From Roridomyces roridus (lineage: Eukaryota; Basidiomycota; Agaricomycetes; Agaricales; Mycenaceae), in assembly GCA_029378245.1 (NCBI GenBank), contig JARKIF010000059.1:62001-126000 (forward strand): a DNA stretch of 64,000 bases, given 5' to 3'. The notes beneath the pieces were generated by a model, which saw nothing but the letters and a program-made list of their open reading frames with translations, was not told the origin of the DNA and made no database searches. This document shows, one piece after another, positions 46,261 to 57,419 of the stretch (positions are counted from its first letter, which is position 1; each line of letters opens with the position of its first letter). The translations under genes were made by a program, and so were the position numbers.

Positions 46261-48393
46261 GGAGGCCCGGAGCATCGCGCTTTGAAACGCGATGATAATC
46301 CGTGATGGCCGCTGCCAACGAGTTCCGCACTAGGACCCCGTAACCGTCGGCATGTCTTGCCGCGTTCCAACAGTGATTTTGCAAAAGTACATAATGTCCC
46401 GGGAGATCGCTTTCCGGTACCCGTGATCGTCGACCTGTCCTCCGTCATCGCGCTCCTGTACAGAGTTTATCTGGCATGTTCTCCAGGGCACCGGCACGGC
46501 CAATACTGCATATTTGAACGCCATGGAGTCGTCGGAGTTCGTTAAAAATAAAAAAAGCCCTGATCCCGGCCTGTTCACTACTTCGGCAAAAAATTGGCAT
46601 CAAATGCGCAGATCAAATCATCATGGGAAGACCCTCGCAGCGATGTCGACTTGTCAGTCGACTACCGGTGTCAGAATCACACTCGGTCTTTTCTTTCCGT
46701 TGGAGGTGCCATGGCAGCCCACAACACTTGGGGCACAAAATGCTGAGCCTCGACACGAGGATCATTTTCCGGCCGATGACCTATCTAGTGTACTCTCTGC
46801 ATTGAATGCAGCCACAAATCTGAATTCACGATGTTTCAATTTGCCTCCTATAGCCTCTCCTATTCTTAGACGGGCACCTGAGGATGTGTGGCATCACAAC
46901 AATGTTCAACCCCATCATAATTCCTGATCTGATTTGAGGCCAGCAATAAATCAACACAATAGAGACCTTGAAGTGTGCACAGCGCCTTCGGCATATTTTT
47001 CCTGAATAGCCCACATATAGAGGACCATTCTATTCTGCAAAAACACTCCCTGCCGATGAGCCGTTCAAGAGATATTTAAACTCTGTACAGGAAAGCCATA
47101 TCAACTGTACATCAAATCATGGTCGGCTGGACAGATATCCGATGTGATCCGTACCGGAAGATGTTGCCGCGTGTACCAAATATCTTTATCAGATGGGCAT
47201 CATGGTCCTATCAGATGGACCAGAACATCATCTCCCGTACAGGAAGGACATCTCCGTGGACATTTAAGGTACACGCAGTGATTTTGCACAGCTAGTGTCA
47301 AGTCGAAGGCTGAAGCCACCTCGGCCTCCCAGGATCGCGACTACTTTTTGTATCTGGGGCTTGCTTGCTACATGCATGTCGTTGGCACACCTGCCTTGTT
47401 TTTCAAAGAGTATTTGATCCATCACGATTAGATATCGGCTGTCGACGATCAATATGTTTCTGTTGGATTCGGAGTTCGAAATCACCTCTTTCTTCCGTAC
47501 CACCACCATCTGGAGTCGGTCGCGATCGACACTTCTTTCTCTTCATTCTGGCTTTTCAAAGTTCCGACTCTACTCTGCATCAACACTGGGCCTCGAAGCC
47601 CGTGAACACCGCCGTAAACTCTCCGCATCCCTCGAGGGACGCGTCGAGCGTGGGGTGGGTACCCGGCGGGCTTCAAACAAGATCTGGAGCATGCAAAGCG
47701 TGGTACCCCCTCCGAACTCTTTACACCGCTTATCCCACACAATTCACCAGCATCAATCCGACTTGAATCCCACCCGTGCATGCAGTCTATCTTTAATTTC
47801 CACTGGTGTTCATTCCCCCAAACGGATCCCGGTCAATTCAAGACTATACTTCGGATACTTCAAGACTACACTTCGGAAACTCTCGTCTGGCGCATTCCTG
47901 CCTGCTCTCCTCTGGGTCCTCTCTCTTTGTACTTCAGCTGACGTTCTGTCGCATGCGGCATGTCCCATCATGGGGCTCATGATCAATGACTCCAGTCGCT
48001 TCAGACGCTGAGCATCTGCTCTCCGGTCCACACCCGCCCCTCATAGTAGCAAGTCGACACATCTGTACTATGCCCCGGATCGGCGCACGAATATTATGTT
48101 CAAATTTGTGTTTCAAAGATTCAACCACAACTCGCAAACGCGGGGCATCGGAGTTCATCCGCCACAGGGTGCGCTGCACCACACGACCAACGGGAAGAGT
48201 GGACAGGCTACCAGCTCGGCATGTGTACCCGACACAGAACCTCAGAGGTTTCCCCAGATCAAATGATTGTTGACATCAATGTTGGAATGCGTATGAATGT
48301 GCCGATGGCTACGGGGTCCTCCTTCGGAACTGTCGTTGGCAGCGGCCATCACGGATTATCATCGTGTTTCAAAGCGCGATGCTCCGGGCCTCC
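46261..48393. repeat. 2.1-kb element with about 92-bp inverted terminal blocks
   Basis: 46261-46351 (GGAGGCCCGGAGCATCGCGC..., then GATAATCCGTGATGGCCGCTG and CGTAACCGTCGGCA) is repeated inverted at 48301-48393 with few differences. The interior contains no recognisable transposase or other gene. It probably represents a non-autonomous DNA transposon or two inverted solo copies of one repeat. Both ends also have a direct CTTGCGC.CTTGTCAC.TTCAATT.AAAC block nearby (46216 and 48478). Confidence 0.6.
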
Positions 48394-48399
48394 ATAGTA

Positions 48400-48628
48400 G
48401 AACGAGGGCAGAATCTCGATCTCACAGACAGGCACTCAATACATGTGAGAAGAGTTTAGGTCTTCAAGAATCAAGTTCTTGCGCCCTTGTCACTTTCAAT
48501 TCAAACGCCTTGCAATTGCCTATCTGAATCATTCCGCAGTCCCTCGGTGGAGCGAGAGCAGAATCTCGATGTCACAGATAGGGCACTCAATACATGTGAA
48601 AAGATTTTAGGTCGTCAAGAAACAAGTT
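48400..48628. repeat. Direct repeat, 150-bp period
   Basis: A block of about 80 bp containing GCAGAATCTCGAT.TCACAGA, CACTCAATACATGTGA, AGA.TTTAGGTC.TCAAGAA.CAAGTT occurs at 48400-48478 and again 150 bp later at 48550-48628. It lies between the inverted element and the 3' end of the Zn2Cys6 gene. Confidence 0.65.
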
Positions 48629-48683
48629 AGATTGCCTCGGTCAGCTCGGACAGCCCTGTGTTTGCGACGGGTCGCGCCGAAAG

Positions 48684-51223
48684 CTAGCATGCCAGCAGAC
48701 GTGGAAGGGTAATCGCTGGCGTGTCACCAGACAGAAACGGTACCCAATCGTCGGCATCATCCTCCCCCTCCCCCAAAAAATAGTCGGCGTTGGACTCCCA
48801 TTGTCCCATTCCTAGCGAGGTATTCTGCCCAGCATAGATGGCCGTCGCTCGATCCAGCAGCTGGCGTAGAGCGGGCTGATGCATGGAATCCCGAATCAAA
48901 AGGGCGCTCAAGTCAGACCATGAGGGACGCACCAGACTGCTTTGCACTGTCACTATGGGTGACTTCATAAAGGCGTGGTGCAGAACATCCACTGCGGCCC
49001 CTAGATGCGGGAGAGCCGTGGTTGCAAGTTCACTTCCGGGGCTGTTGACGACGATGGAGCCCATGACCAGCTGCGGCACATTTCAGTTGTTGTCGTCCGC
49101 GTTCAGGTACTAGAATAAAACTCACGGCTGAGTTCAAGACTTGATCCGACACACAGGAATGAGTGTCGCCAGGTGAGAGGAGTCAATGAACGTACGAGTC
49201 TTCCAAATAGGACACGGCCACCAACGATTGAATCGCTCCCGGTGGTCCGTAAAGCTACGCACGTCGATGTCGATGATCTGCGCCGCGCCGTGATAGGCAG
49301 ACAGGTAGGAGGGGGCGTAAACACTCTGCAGCGGGTTCATTGGGTTCTCCTTCAACGCTCTGAGGAAGTATTTGCGGTGCAAGAGGAGCAATACTGTATA
49401 GGCACAAAGTGAGAATGGCGCACAGCTAACGGCGAGGTGACGTACATTTTCCACCGAAGCGTGGGATGAGATCTTTCCGCAGGAACGGAAGGAATGTGGG
49501 TTCCTCGTGATGCCGATTCGGTGCTCCGTCCATGGCCATGAAGCTTCGAATTCGGCCATCGAGGGCGAGGACTTGGTCGTAACTGGGAGGAATCGGTCTA
49601 GTAAACAGTTCCGCCACAGGTGAGGTGACCTGCAACCGGTTGAGCTGGCAATGGGAACAAGCAGTAGATAGTGACCTCTGCGGTGAACCTCCACTTCATG
49701 CTATCGACTGTTTCTGGATTAGACCTTGGGTTGTCAGAAAAAGGTGATGTGATACGTGCATGAAAGAGGATCAGTCAGCTCGGCGTCGGGAAACGCACAG
49801 GTAATCTCCTCGCGTGGGATAAACAAAGGGCGAGCGAATGAGAGGGCCTAGATGCGGAGAGCGTTCAGGAATGATAATGTGAAGCGTCCGAGAATTTACA
49901 CGGTGGGTATCGAGGAAATGGACTTCCCAGAACATAGCCTGCATGTACGAAAACAGGTTAATGAAGCAAACAGAACAACGGAAGCAGCGTACCCTGCGAG
50001 CCTGGCCGACACTGTATTCGCATTTCTCATGAGACGACTCCCGATCTGTCGACGCGTGGGTGACGTGTCAACGAGGGACCTGTGGATTGACTCACGCAGA
50101 CGCATCTACCAAAATGAATCTCGTCAGCGTACACTAGGCGACAGCAAGAAATCAAGCACGTACATTGCGACACAATGCTACGGCTGTGTCCCCCAGGGCC
50201 ACCGCCCGTTCAGTGTAAGGCCCGGATAGATGGGCAGCCAACAGCAACGCAGACAGCGTCTGCATCGCCGAGCTATCACTGAACTCGCCAGTGCCAGAGA
50301 GAATGGGATCCAAGGCGAGTGCAGCGAGACCCGCATCGACATACCCATACGCCTCGCTATTGAGAGGTGGCAGCTCAACGTCTGTCCGCGCACCGTAGGC
50401 CAGGACGAGGAGTACCATCGCGAGGTCCTGGGGCCGTTGATCCCCGCCCTCGTACGCGCGTGCAATGAGTGTCTGGAGGTCGTTTTGCTGAAGATATGGG
50501 CCGTGCCTTTGGCACGCGCCGGAGACGTAGATCTGGTACAAGGACAAGGCACGGGGCTCGGGTGGGAGGCTCCGGCGTAGAGTGTCGATGCTGGGTGGTG
50601 GGCCGCTGCTCAGAGCAGGTTGGATGGGCAGAGTTGTAAATTGTAGAGCCGTGGTCTGGGAGTATTGAGACGATGATGCGACGTCTGGCGCCGTGAACCA
50701 ACTTGACAATCCGGGGTCACCGCGCGTATATTGCAGATCTGCCGAATCATCGCCGGCCATGAGTGGATGCATGTCGGTCTCGTAACTCCCCTCATTCGGC
50801 GGGTCTGGCATTGCAGACGGTCGAATTCTTTACTCCAGTGAGTACAAAGCCGTAGTGAATGGGCTCACTGACCGTCTGCCTCTTCCAATAAAACCCAGGT
50901 CACCTGTGGGACAAAGATCCGCACGCCCACGGCGCACTATCCAAGCCATCAACGGAGGAACAGCCGCCAACACAGCACGTACCACACGAAGCGCAGGGGA
51001 AGTTTTCGTCACATTTGAGCTTGCGCCTATCAAGGCAGTATTGAGATGCGGAAAGGCAGTCCAGAAACGCACACACCTATGACATTCCGCGCACGCCAAC
51101 TACATGCATGGTGTTGGAAGCTAGCGAAGAAAAAAGAAACGGAAAACCATGCACCTGCCTGCGGTTGCGCTTCAAATCCAGCACTTCTTGATCAGAGAGC
51201 ATTTGGAAGGTATGGGAAGACAT
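48684..51223 (-). CDS. Zn2Cys6 fungal transcription factor
   Basis: Nuclear DNA-binding regulator. ATG at 51223 (MSSHTFQMLSDQEVLDLKRNRRQ); an upstream in-frame codon is TTG. Three tiny introns split the binuclear zinc cluster, which reads, when spliced, LACAECHRRKLKCDENFPCASC then VRRGRADLCPT: six cysteines in CX2CX6CX5CX2CX6C spacing. A Ser/Gln-rich linker (PDVASSSQYSQTTALQF) precedes the fungal-specific middle homology domain: RALSLYQIYVSGACQRHGPYL, DLAMVLLVLAYGAR, QTLSALLLAAHLSGPYTERAVALGDTAVALCRNV, then LSFARPLFIPREEITCAFPD and later SLVRPSWSDLSALLIRDS. It ends AITLPRLLAC at 48684. Its targets are unknown. It lies between the glycosyltransferase and epoxide hydrolase genes and could control either. 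Confidence 0.9.
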
Positions 51224-51357
51224 AGTAAGTGGTCGTGACAAGTCGAGGCCAGTGTTAAAGAACAATCCGAATAGAGAGGAGTACTTGGTTTCGGTGCGCG
51301 GCGCGCGCCGCCGTGTGTCACCTGCACAGGTTTGATTAGCCCGCAGTGATGGATGCT

Positions 51358-51377
51358 AGCGCTAAGCGCTAAGCGCT
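51358..51377. promoter_or_regulatory. Three AGCGCT palindromes at 7-bp spacing
   Basis: AGCGCT occurs at 51358, 51365 and 51372, each a perfect 6-bp palindrome on a constant 7-bp register, 135-154 bp upstream of the Zn2Cys6 ATG. This could be an operator-like cluster for the gene itself, but the factor is unknown. Confidence 0.3.
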
Positions 51378-52354
51378 GTGTAAGCGAAAACCTTGGTTGG
51401 TCAGCACTGGTCTACTGACAAGGTCAGCCCACAGCAGGTCGAATGCTTCATTGAATGGCCAGCGAAGCTACAACAGTCGTGAACTCCCCGCTCAAACATA
51501 GGCATCCGATGCTGTCGGCTATTCGGCACGCTGTGAGACAAATAGACGCCGATAGGTCTGATTTTAATTCAGCCGTAGTTGAATACAAATTGCAAACAAA
51601 TGTCATTTCACCGACGTAGTCCTCGGTTCGGCGGCGGGAGGAACATCGACGGAGACACGGCAAAATGGTTGCACGGGCTCTAGAAGCTTCCGAAAAAGGG
51701 TTGCAAGCCGGGGAGCTCTCCCAGGATCATGATGGGTTCCAACTTCCCATCGGCTTCGGATAAATTCTTGCATAATGCGGAGAGTGACCACGCAATGACT
51801 TTGACTTTCAAAGTGGCAGATGATTAGAATGAGATCGGTCAGAAGCAGCGAGATGACGGTGCAATGCGGTAATCACGCATCAGGACGATATTGATCGCCT
51901 ATCGCCGGCATCGCCCTGCTCATTCATACTACTTGGCATCAAATTATCACCCCGACATCATTCAAACTTGTGTGTGCCAGCCGTTCCGCTCAATTCCGAA
52001 CATCTCCTCGAATGGAAAAGTTGGAAACGCCGGACAGCTAAGATTCCGGTCCAGACCGTCCAGGTAGTGAGATGAGATAGCCGGCTTGTTATTGTTCGAA
52101 GCTCGACGCTCGAGTCGACTCTGGGTAAGTACGGTTGGATCGGACAATACGACTCAAAAATACTGCAAGCGTCGATCCAGGCAAGATCTACGCAACTCTG
52201 ACAACCAAGAGTTGCCACGTCTTGTCTGAATGAAATGGCCCAGTTCGTCCATAATCGATTTTGCGACTAACCAAGTACGTATTCATTCAGATTCAACTGG
52301 AGGTTGCGTGTCAACCAGCGGATCAGCCTGCGGGTTCTTTAAAATAAGTTTAAA

Positions 52355-52420
52355 TTATGACATCGCACTGCAGCCACGTCGGGGGAGATGCGGCGCCGAC
52401 GAGGCTCTCGCTAGCGGTGT
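52355..52420 (+). pseudogene. Relic of a UDP-glycosyltransferase donor-box exon
   Basis: Aligns with 45154-45204 of the intact glycosyltransferase, the MTHCGHGGVVEALASGVP exon. ATGAC..GCACTGC.G.CACG..GGGG is shared with gaps, followed by a 21-base perfect match (52400-52420 against 45184-45204). The translation is broken (MTSHCSHVGGDAAP..., then ALASGV in another frame). It lies about 0.5 kb upstream of the epoxide hydrolase. The rest of 51378-52927 shows no gene. Confidence 0.6.
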
Positions 52421-52927
52421 CTCGCGGGGGTTGGGTGAGAAGTCGCAGACCCAACATAACACTCTTGCCGGTGGGAGTTTCACTTAGACTGAGGAGTTCA
52501 GTCGGTAAAGCTCCGTCGTTGACGAGAATCCGACTACGAGTACTTATGTACTGACTATTTTAAAATACTATTTATACTAACTAACTGCACGGAAAGCTGC
52601 GGCCTATCTTCAACTGAGCTCGTGCGGCTGCGCCGTTGCTCTGCCTAATGGGCTTGATTGCCGAGATGTGCCGCCAACCCTTATAACTTTTACAAGTGGG
52701 TAGATGTTGGAGAGATGAGAATGTGAAATAGCTTTGGGATTGGGCAGAAAACGAGGGCTTAGCCCGATAAAGGGATTTTCGGGCGCTTGTAAGCAGATCA
52801 TTACATAAGTATCTCAGTTTGATCCGAGTTTGATCTCAGTTTGATCTCGGGTTTGGAGGAAGGGATTAGTCAGCTGGCACGTCGCTGATCCGACTATTGC
52901 ACCCGGATACCCTCTTGCTTCCCCACC

Positions 52928-54542
52928 ATGTCGGACGAAAGTGCCTTCAAAATCTCAGTCTCCCAGGAGTCGATCTCTCTACTACGTGAGAAGCTACGAC
53001 TGGCAACCTTCCCTGATGAGTTGCCGGATGCCGGCTGGGACTACGGCGTCCCACTTGCCGATATCCGTCGCCTCGTCGCAAGGTGGCTGGACGGGTACGA
53101 CTGGCGACACCACGAAGCTCTCCTCAACGCCGAACTCCCTCAGTTTACGCGCGACATCCCCGTCGGTGGGTATGACACCCTCAATATCCACTACGTACAC
53201 AAGCGGAGCAGTATTGAGTCCGCCATTCCGTTGCTCTTTGTCCATGGATGTGCGTATCACCCATTCAAACTGCGTCTCTGGTCACTGAAAATGATAGGGC
53301 CTGGTAGCTTCTTGGAAGCTCGCAAGCTTGTTCCCATATTGACGCGCGATTCGCCCGACCATCCGAGTTTCCATGTCGTGGTGGTGAGCTTGCCCGGGTA
53401 CGGTTTCTCCGAGGCACCATCCAAGAAGAAATTTGGGTTGGATCAATACGCTGAGGTGAGTCCTCTGACACTATAATTTGCTCCTCAAGCCTTCCCCATA
53501 CAGGTTTGCAACAAGTTAATGTTGGCGTTGGGATACAATGAATACGGTTCGCTCTTTGATACTTGCTCGGAGGAAGGCAATTTGAGTGTTCGCATAGTGA
53601 CACAAGGAGGGGACTGGGGATACCCTGTGCGTACGCCGATCCAAGCGTCGTCGAACAGCCACTCACTCGTGTCCAGATCACACGCCGGATTGCACATCTA
53701 TACGGCCCAAAACACAGTAAAGCATGGCATTCTAACTTTGGCGCGTAAGTTTGAGCCTGCAATTCCAAGTCGCAAAGGCTGACAAATCAAAGTGGAAGAT
53801 TCCCCTCCCCGCTGACGCAGCCGTTCGACTTTCTCGCGCTGCTCCTCATCCCTTTCAACACAAAAGTCAGACAAGGCCTCGAGCGCACGCAGCGCTACCT
53901 CACCTCCGGCTCGGGGTACAGTGCAATGCAGAGCACGAAGCCTCAGACGCTCGGATACTCGCTCGCGGATTCACCTGTCGGCCTGTTAGCGTGGATATAC
54001 GAGAAGCTCGTCGGGTGGACCGATGGGTATGTTTGGGGTGACGATGAAGGCAAGTTGAGAGAAGCGTCCCTCATACGCAGTACTCATCCTTATCAGTGCT
54101 TACATGGGTGTCAATATTCTGGTTCTCCCGCGGGGGCCCCACAGCTGCGATCCGCATATACTACGAGGTGGGGGAGGGGACTACCGAGAAACTCAACGCC
54201 GCGTTTGACGCTGCTGAATCGACTTCCATACCGTTTGGGATATCGAGGTTCCCGAGGGATATCGTGGCTCTGCCCAAAAGGTGCGCTCCTAATCCTGCAT
54301 TCTGCCCAAACTTTGATTGCATTCACAACAACTTCCGACTACCCAGCTGGTCAAGAAGTATCCCCAACCACCTCGTCTTTGATCGCGAACACGAGAGCGG
54401 AGGGCACTTTGCGGCGTATGAGCAGCCGACGGAGTTGAGTCGAGATTTGTGGGATATGTTCGGGAGGGGCGGGCCTGCGTTTGGTGTGGTCAAAGGGAGG
54501 GATGGTATGACAGGCGTTTTCATCAAAAAATCGAGCACATAG
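52928..54542 (+). CDS. Epoxide hydrolase (alpha/beta-hydrolase, EHN type)
   Basis: Hydrolyses epoxides to vicinal diols, used in detoxification or metabolite tailoring. About 395 residues. N-terminal EHN region: FKISVSQESISLLREKLRLA, FPDELPDAGWDYG, WLDGYDWRHHEALLNAELPQF. After an intron the oxyanion motif appears spliced as HGWPGSF, then LPGYGFSEAP. The nucleophile region is VTQGGDWGYP (Asp in GGDWG), followed by ITRRIAHLYGPKH. C-terminal exons carry SPVGLLAWIYEKLVGWTDG (lid), IRIYYEV (an active-site Tyr region), PFGISRFPRD and GGHFAAYEQP with the catalytic His. It ends VFIKKSST at TAG 54540. Landmarks are complete, so it looks active. An older relic of its 5' end lies at 46117. Confidence 0.92.
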
Positions 54543-54690
54543 TTTGAAGCCGTACTACGTAAACGAGTACGAACAAATGTCACTAAACCGTTACTCTGGG
54601 CAACTCCGACCGAATCCTCTGCCGCAGCGCAAAGTTCAAGAGGTCAACAACGGTTGAAGTTTACCGACGGGGTCGTGGTCTTGCAGACCT

Positions 54691-54808
54691 GTGGTCAGCC
54701 GGTGGTTTGCCGGCTGCACCTGTGGTTTCCTTTGGCCAGCGACTGGTGGTCGACCTTGGCCAGCCGGTGGTGACTTTGGCAGCCCACTGACCGGCTAATT
54801 TGGCCACC
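54691..54808. repeat. Short GGCCAGC/GTGGT motif array
   Basis: Roughly 120 bp made of GTGGT, GGCCAGC and CCGGCTG words in both orientations (GGTCAGCCGGTGGTTTGCCGGCTG ... CCGGCTAATTTGGCCAC), with the two ends loosely inverted. Non-coding, MITE-like, in the spacer after the epoxide hydrolase. Confidence 0.45.
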
Positions 54809-54989
54809 GTCGGAGATACTCAGCTGGATGGGCTGCCTCCCGCCATTCCTTTCTTCTCTCTGTCCTTGGAACTGGACTCCGCTCGCCAACCGCTCGCTCA
54901 GAAGTCGGCCCGTCCTTCCCACACGGTAATATTCACTCTGCAATAGTAGGTTGGACGCAATCTGAGCGTGAACACGTAGACTCTTCTCT

Positions 54990-56400
54990 ATGTCACGACG
55001 TATCCGCTCCGAGGCGCTGGTCAACTCGCTCGATGTCTATACACGGAAGAAGAGACTATGCTCCGCGAGGCTGGTGCGTCTTGGACTCGATAACACATGC
55101 ACGGTGTTCATGAACCTTTGCAGTTCAACGTTTTGCGACGGACGTTGTTGGCCCCAAGGTTCGCTCTCTCTCTCTTTCGATCTCAGTCACTTGTTTATCG
55201 CGTCTACCAGCCACTCGTTTTCCCCGGCCCGTCGTGAGTACTTTCACGCTGGCCACTGCGAGTTTTCCTGCTTGAAAATCGCTGACAATTCTCCAGATCT
55301 GATGGTAAGATTGCATTTTGTCGCCAGTGCACTGATATTCTACCAGACCCGTTCGCTCCAGCGTTGCTCAAATACCCGTCCGTTACTCTCTTTGCTGTCC
55401 ACATCCCCTCATCCCCCGTTCAACGTCAGTCGATCTCAGTTCATGGTTCGATTATTCCGTTCACCCCTTCCTTGAGCTCAAACTCTGCCATTCCGCGCCT
55501 CAAACTACATGGACAGCCACGACGACAGCTGTGAGGTGCGCCTTTGCATTTCGTCGATTGCAGGGTTGGCTCTATTTCAGTCAGCACACCTTCGGTCATC
55601 TTCCGTCGATAATTTGGCCGCGCCGGTTCACGTGTATGCCCTTCTAGATGTTTTTTGTTTTCGCCTCAGGCGATGGCTAACCCTCAATTTTCAACCAAGT
55701 AAGTCTTTTGATCGCATGCCAGTGTCAGGCCGCTCTGATCCTGTTGCATATAGCATCTCTCGAACCGGTTAAATTTCAGTGCAACGGGCTCGGGATTCGG
55801 CATCCGCGTCCCGATTTTTTGCATCAAATAGTGGCGAGTTGTCTTCCTTCTCTGCACGAATTTCTGACGAGTTTCCTCCAGATGATGATCGTCCAGACAC
55901 CTCAATATTTACGCGCCTCTGGCAAGTCCTGAACTTGAATGATGCTTCTCGGCTGATATTCACTTTCAGCTATGTGATTCTGCAGCTCTTCGAAGTCCGC
56001 TCGCTCGTCCGCTGTGTACTCTAATTTAGTCTGTTCTGATTCGATCGCGGGTAGCATCCCTCAATTTCTACAACTCCCCAATCACGCAAATTCAACTCAG
56101 CGGAACCTTGTCGTTCAATGCTGGTGAGTCGTGTTCCTCTTCACCACCAGTTGCTGACTTGATCCAATAGTTGTATATTGCCGAAGTCAACAACTGATAT
56201 CACCATGCGCGGTGAGTAAAACCGTGAATCCTTCAGACTGACCAACTTGGCTGAAACTCCACTCAGCGTCATACGAACTTGGCGCCAGCTCAAAGTAAGT
56301 AGTCCACTGGGGTCGCTCAAGTCCTTTCTAATCCTTCTGTCTGTAGTACTTCCCCAAAATTGGCGACTTCAAAACGTTTCGGTGAGTTGCGTCTAGCTCA
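54990..56400 (+). CDS. Unresolved many-exon gene or gene relic
   Basis: ATG at 54990 opens MSRRIRSEALVNSLDVYTRK, which splices (GTGCGT...TTGCAG) to LFNVLRRTLLAPR. A series of good donor/acceptor pairs then links small open blocks, for example SHSFSPAR, HPFAPALLKYPSVTLFAVHIP, RARDSASASRFFASNSGEL, DEFPPDDDRPDTSIFTRLW, SSLNFYNSPITQIQLSGTLSF and, in tiny exons of 30-45 bp between 56168 and 56381, a chain without stops ending LPQNWRLQNVS. I could not prove one frame through the middle (55500-55800), and the 3' end runs into the MITE-like repeat at about 56507 with no clear terminal exon. No domain recognised. It may be a real lineage-specific gene, or one truncated at its 3' end. Confidence 0.35.
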
Positions 56401-56506
56401 GCTCCGGCTACAAGGCAAATACTGAGTTAGTAGGACAGGCTGGAGCAGCGGCGGTGCAGGAGCTTGTAGATATTGGATGTATTGGATACGATGAATATAA
56501 TATATA

Positions 56507-56698
56507 TGAGCAATCCAGTGGACTGCAATGCAATGGGCATGACTGCCGAATCACGTTGGATTGACTGCTCAAAGTAGTCCCAGCAACTGCTTTCGGGCAG
56601 TCCGGGCGACTGCAAAAGTGGCCAGATTCGAGTTGTAGTCCACCCAACTGCCGAGGTAATCCGGTTGACTGCCTAAAGGCAATCAGCCGGATTGCTTT
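56507..56698. mobile_element. GACTGC-motif MITE, about 190 bp
   Basis: The ends GCAATCCAGTGGACTGC and, inverted, GCAATCCGGCTGATTGC are related terminal repeats. Between them GACTGC/GCAGTC and (A/G)ATCCG words recur at least ten times in both orientations. Non-coding. It separates the unresolved gene from the phospholipase D fragment. Confidence 0.5.
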
Positions 56699-56819
56699 TA
56701 CTTCCTACAGTGGAGCGAGTTTGCGATCTGATTCTTAACGGGGTCCTGGTCGTGCCTCGCGGAGATACTAGCAGCCGATGAGTGAGATTCAAAATGAATG
56801 GAGGAAGACGTACAAGAAG

Positions 56820-57320
56820 TTAGAACTGATTCTCGATATAGATAAAATGCTCCGCCTCGCGGATGAGCTGACGGTAGGCGTTCTGACTCGGAATGCTATG
56901 CTCGGTGAGAACACCATGCGACCAATCGCTCACACTCCGCACGACTTGAACACGCATGCCCGGAGTCTGACACTTTGCATAGTGCCGCTCGTCCTCGTCC
57001 TCAGGCCAGCCGAGCCATCGCTGGCGGTAATGATGCCCCATCTTACGCCACGTCTCGCGATGCCGCCGCCGATGCGGGTGCATCACCACCGCCTCGTTCG
57101 GAGCAGCCTCGACGTTGTGCCGCAGTGCGAGGACGGGGTACTTGGGCTCGCGATACTTGCGCTTGCGAATCTCGTTCCAGCGCTCGGTAAAGTGCTGCAC
57201 GATATCGAGCACGATGGGACCCGTGGGGTCATGTGTACGTCGTGCCACGGCATGCGGGCGCTTTCGAGCGGGGAGAGCATGTTGGAAGTGTAGTTGTAGA
57301 TGTTTTTCGCGGATGATCTT
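56820..57320 (-). pseudogene. Phospholipase D fragment, frameshifted
   Basis: Matches the segment of eukaryotic phospholipase D between its two catalytic HKD motifs: SARMPWHDVHM, TGPIVLDIVQHFTERWNEIRKRKY, VVMHPHRRRHRETWRKMG, VQVVRSVSDWSHGVLTEHSI and LIREAEHFIYIENQF. Both HKD motifs are absent. ARMPWHDVHM and TGPIVLDIVQHF lie in different frames with no intron borders between them (near 57230). A stop follows ENQF directly, and upstream of about 57320 the homology ends. It is a dead fragment about 150 codons long, not a gene. Confidence 0.85.
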
Positions 57321-57419
57321 CCCTCCCTCGACATCATGTGGAAGGGGCGACATCAACTCTAGCACTCTGTGGAACTGTAAATTATTACCCGAGCGTTTTG
57401 CAATACGACCACTTGCCTA

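Noticed and set aside
47454..48011. 185-codon plus-strand frame
   Set aside because: No leader, domain or conserved motif, and it sits inside a repeat-bounded element; probably chance.
48400..48628. Possible CRISPR-like array
   Set aside because: Only two copies of a long block in a eukaryotic genome; a simple duplication explains it.
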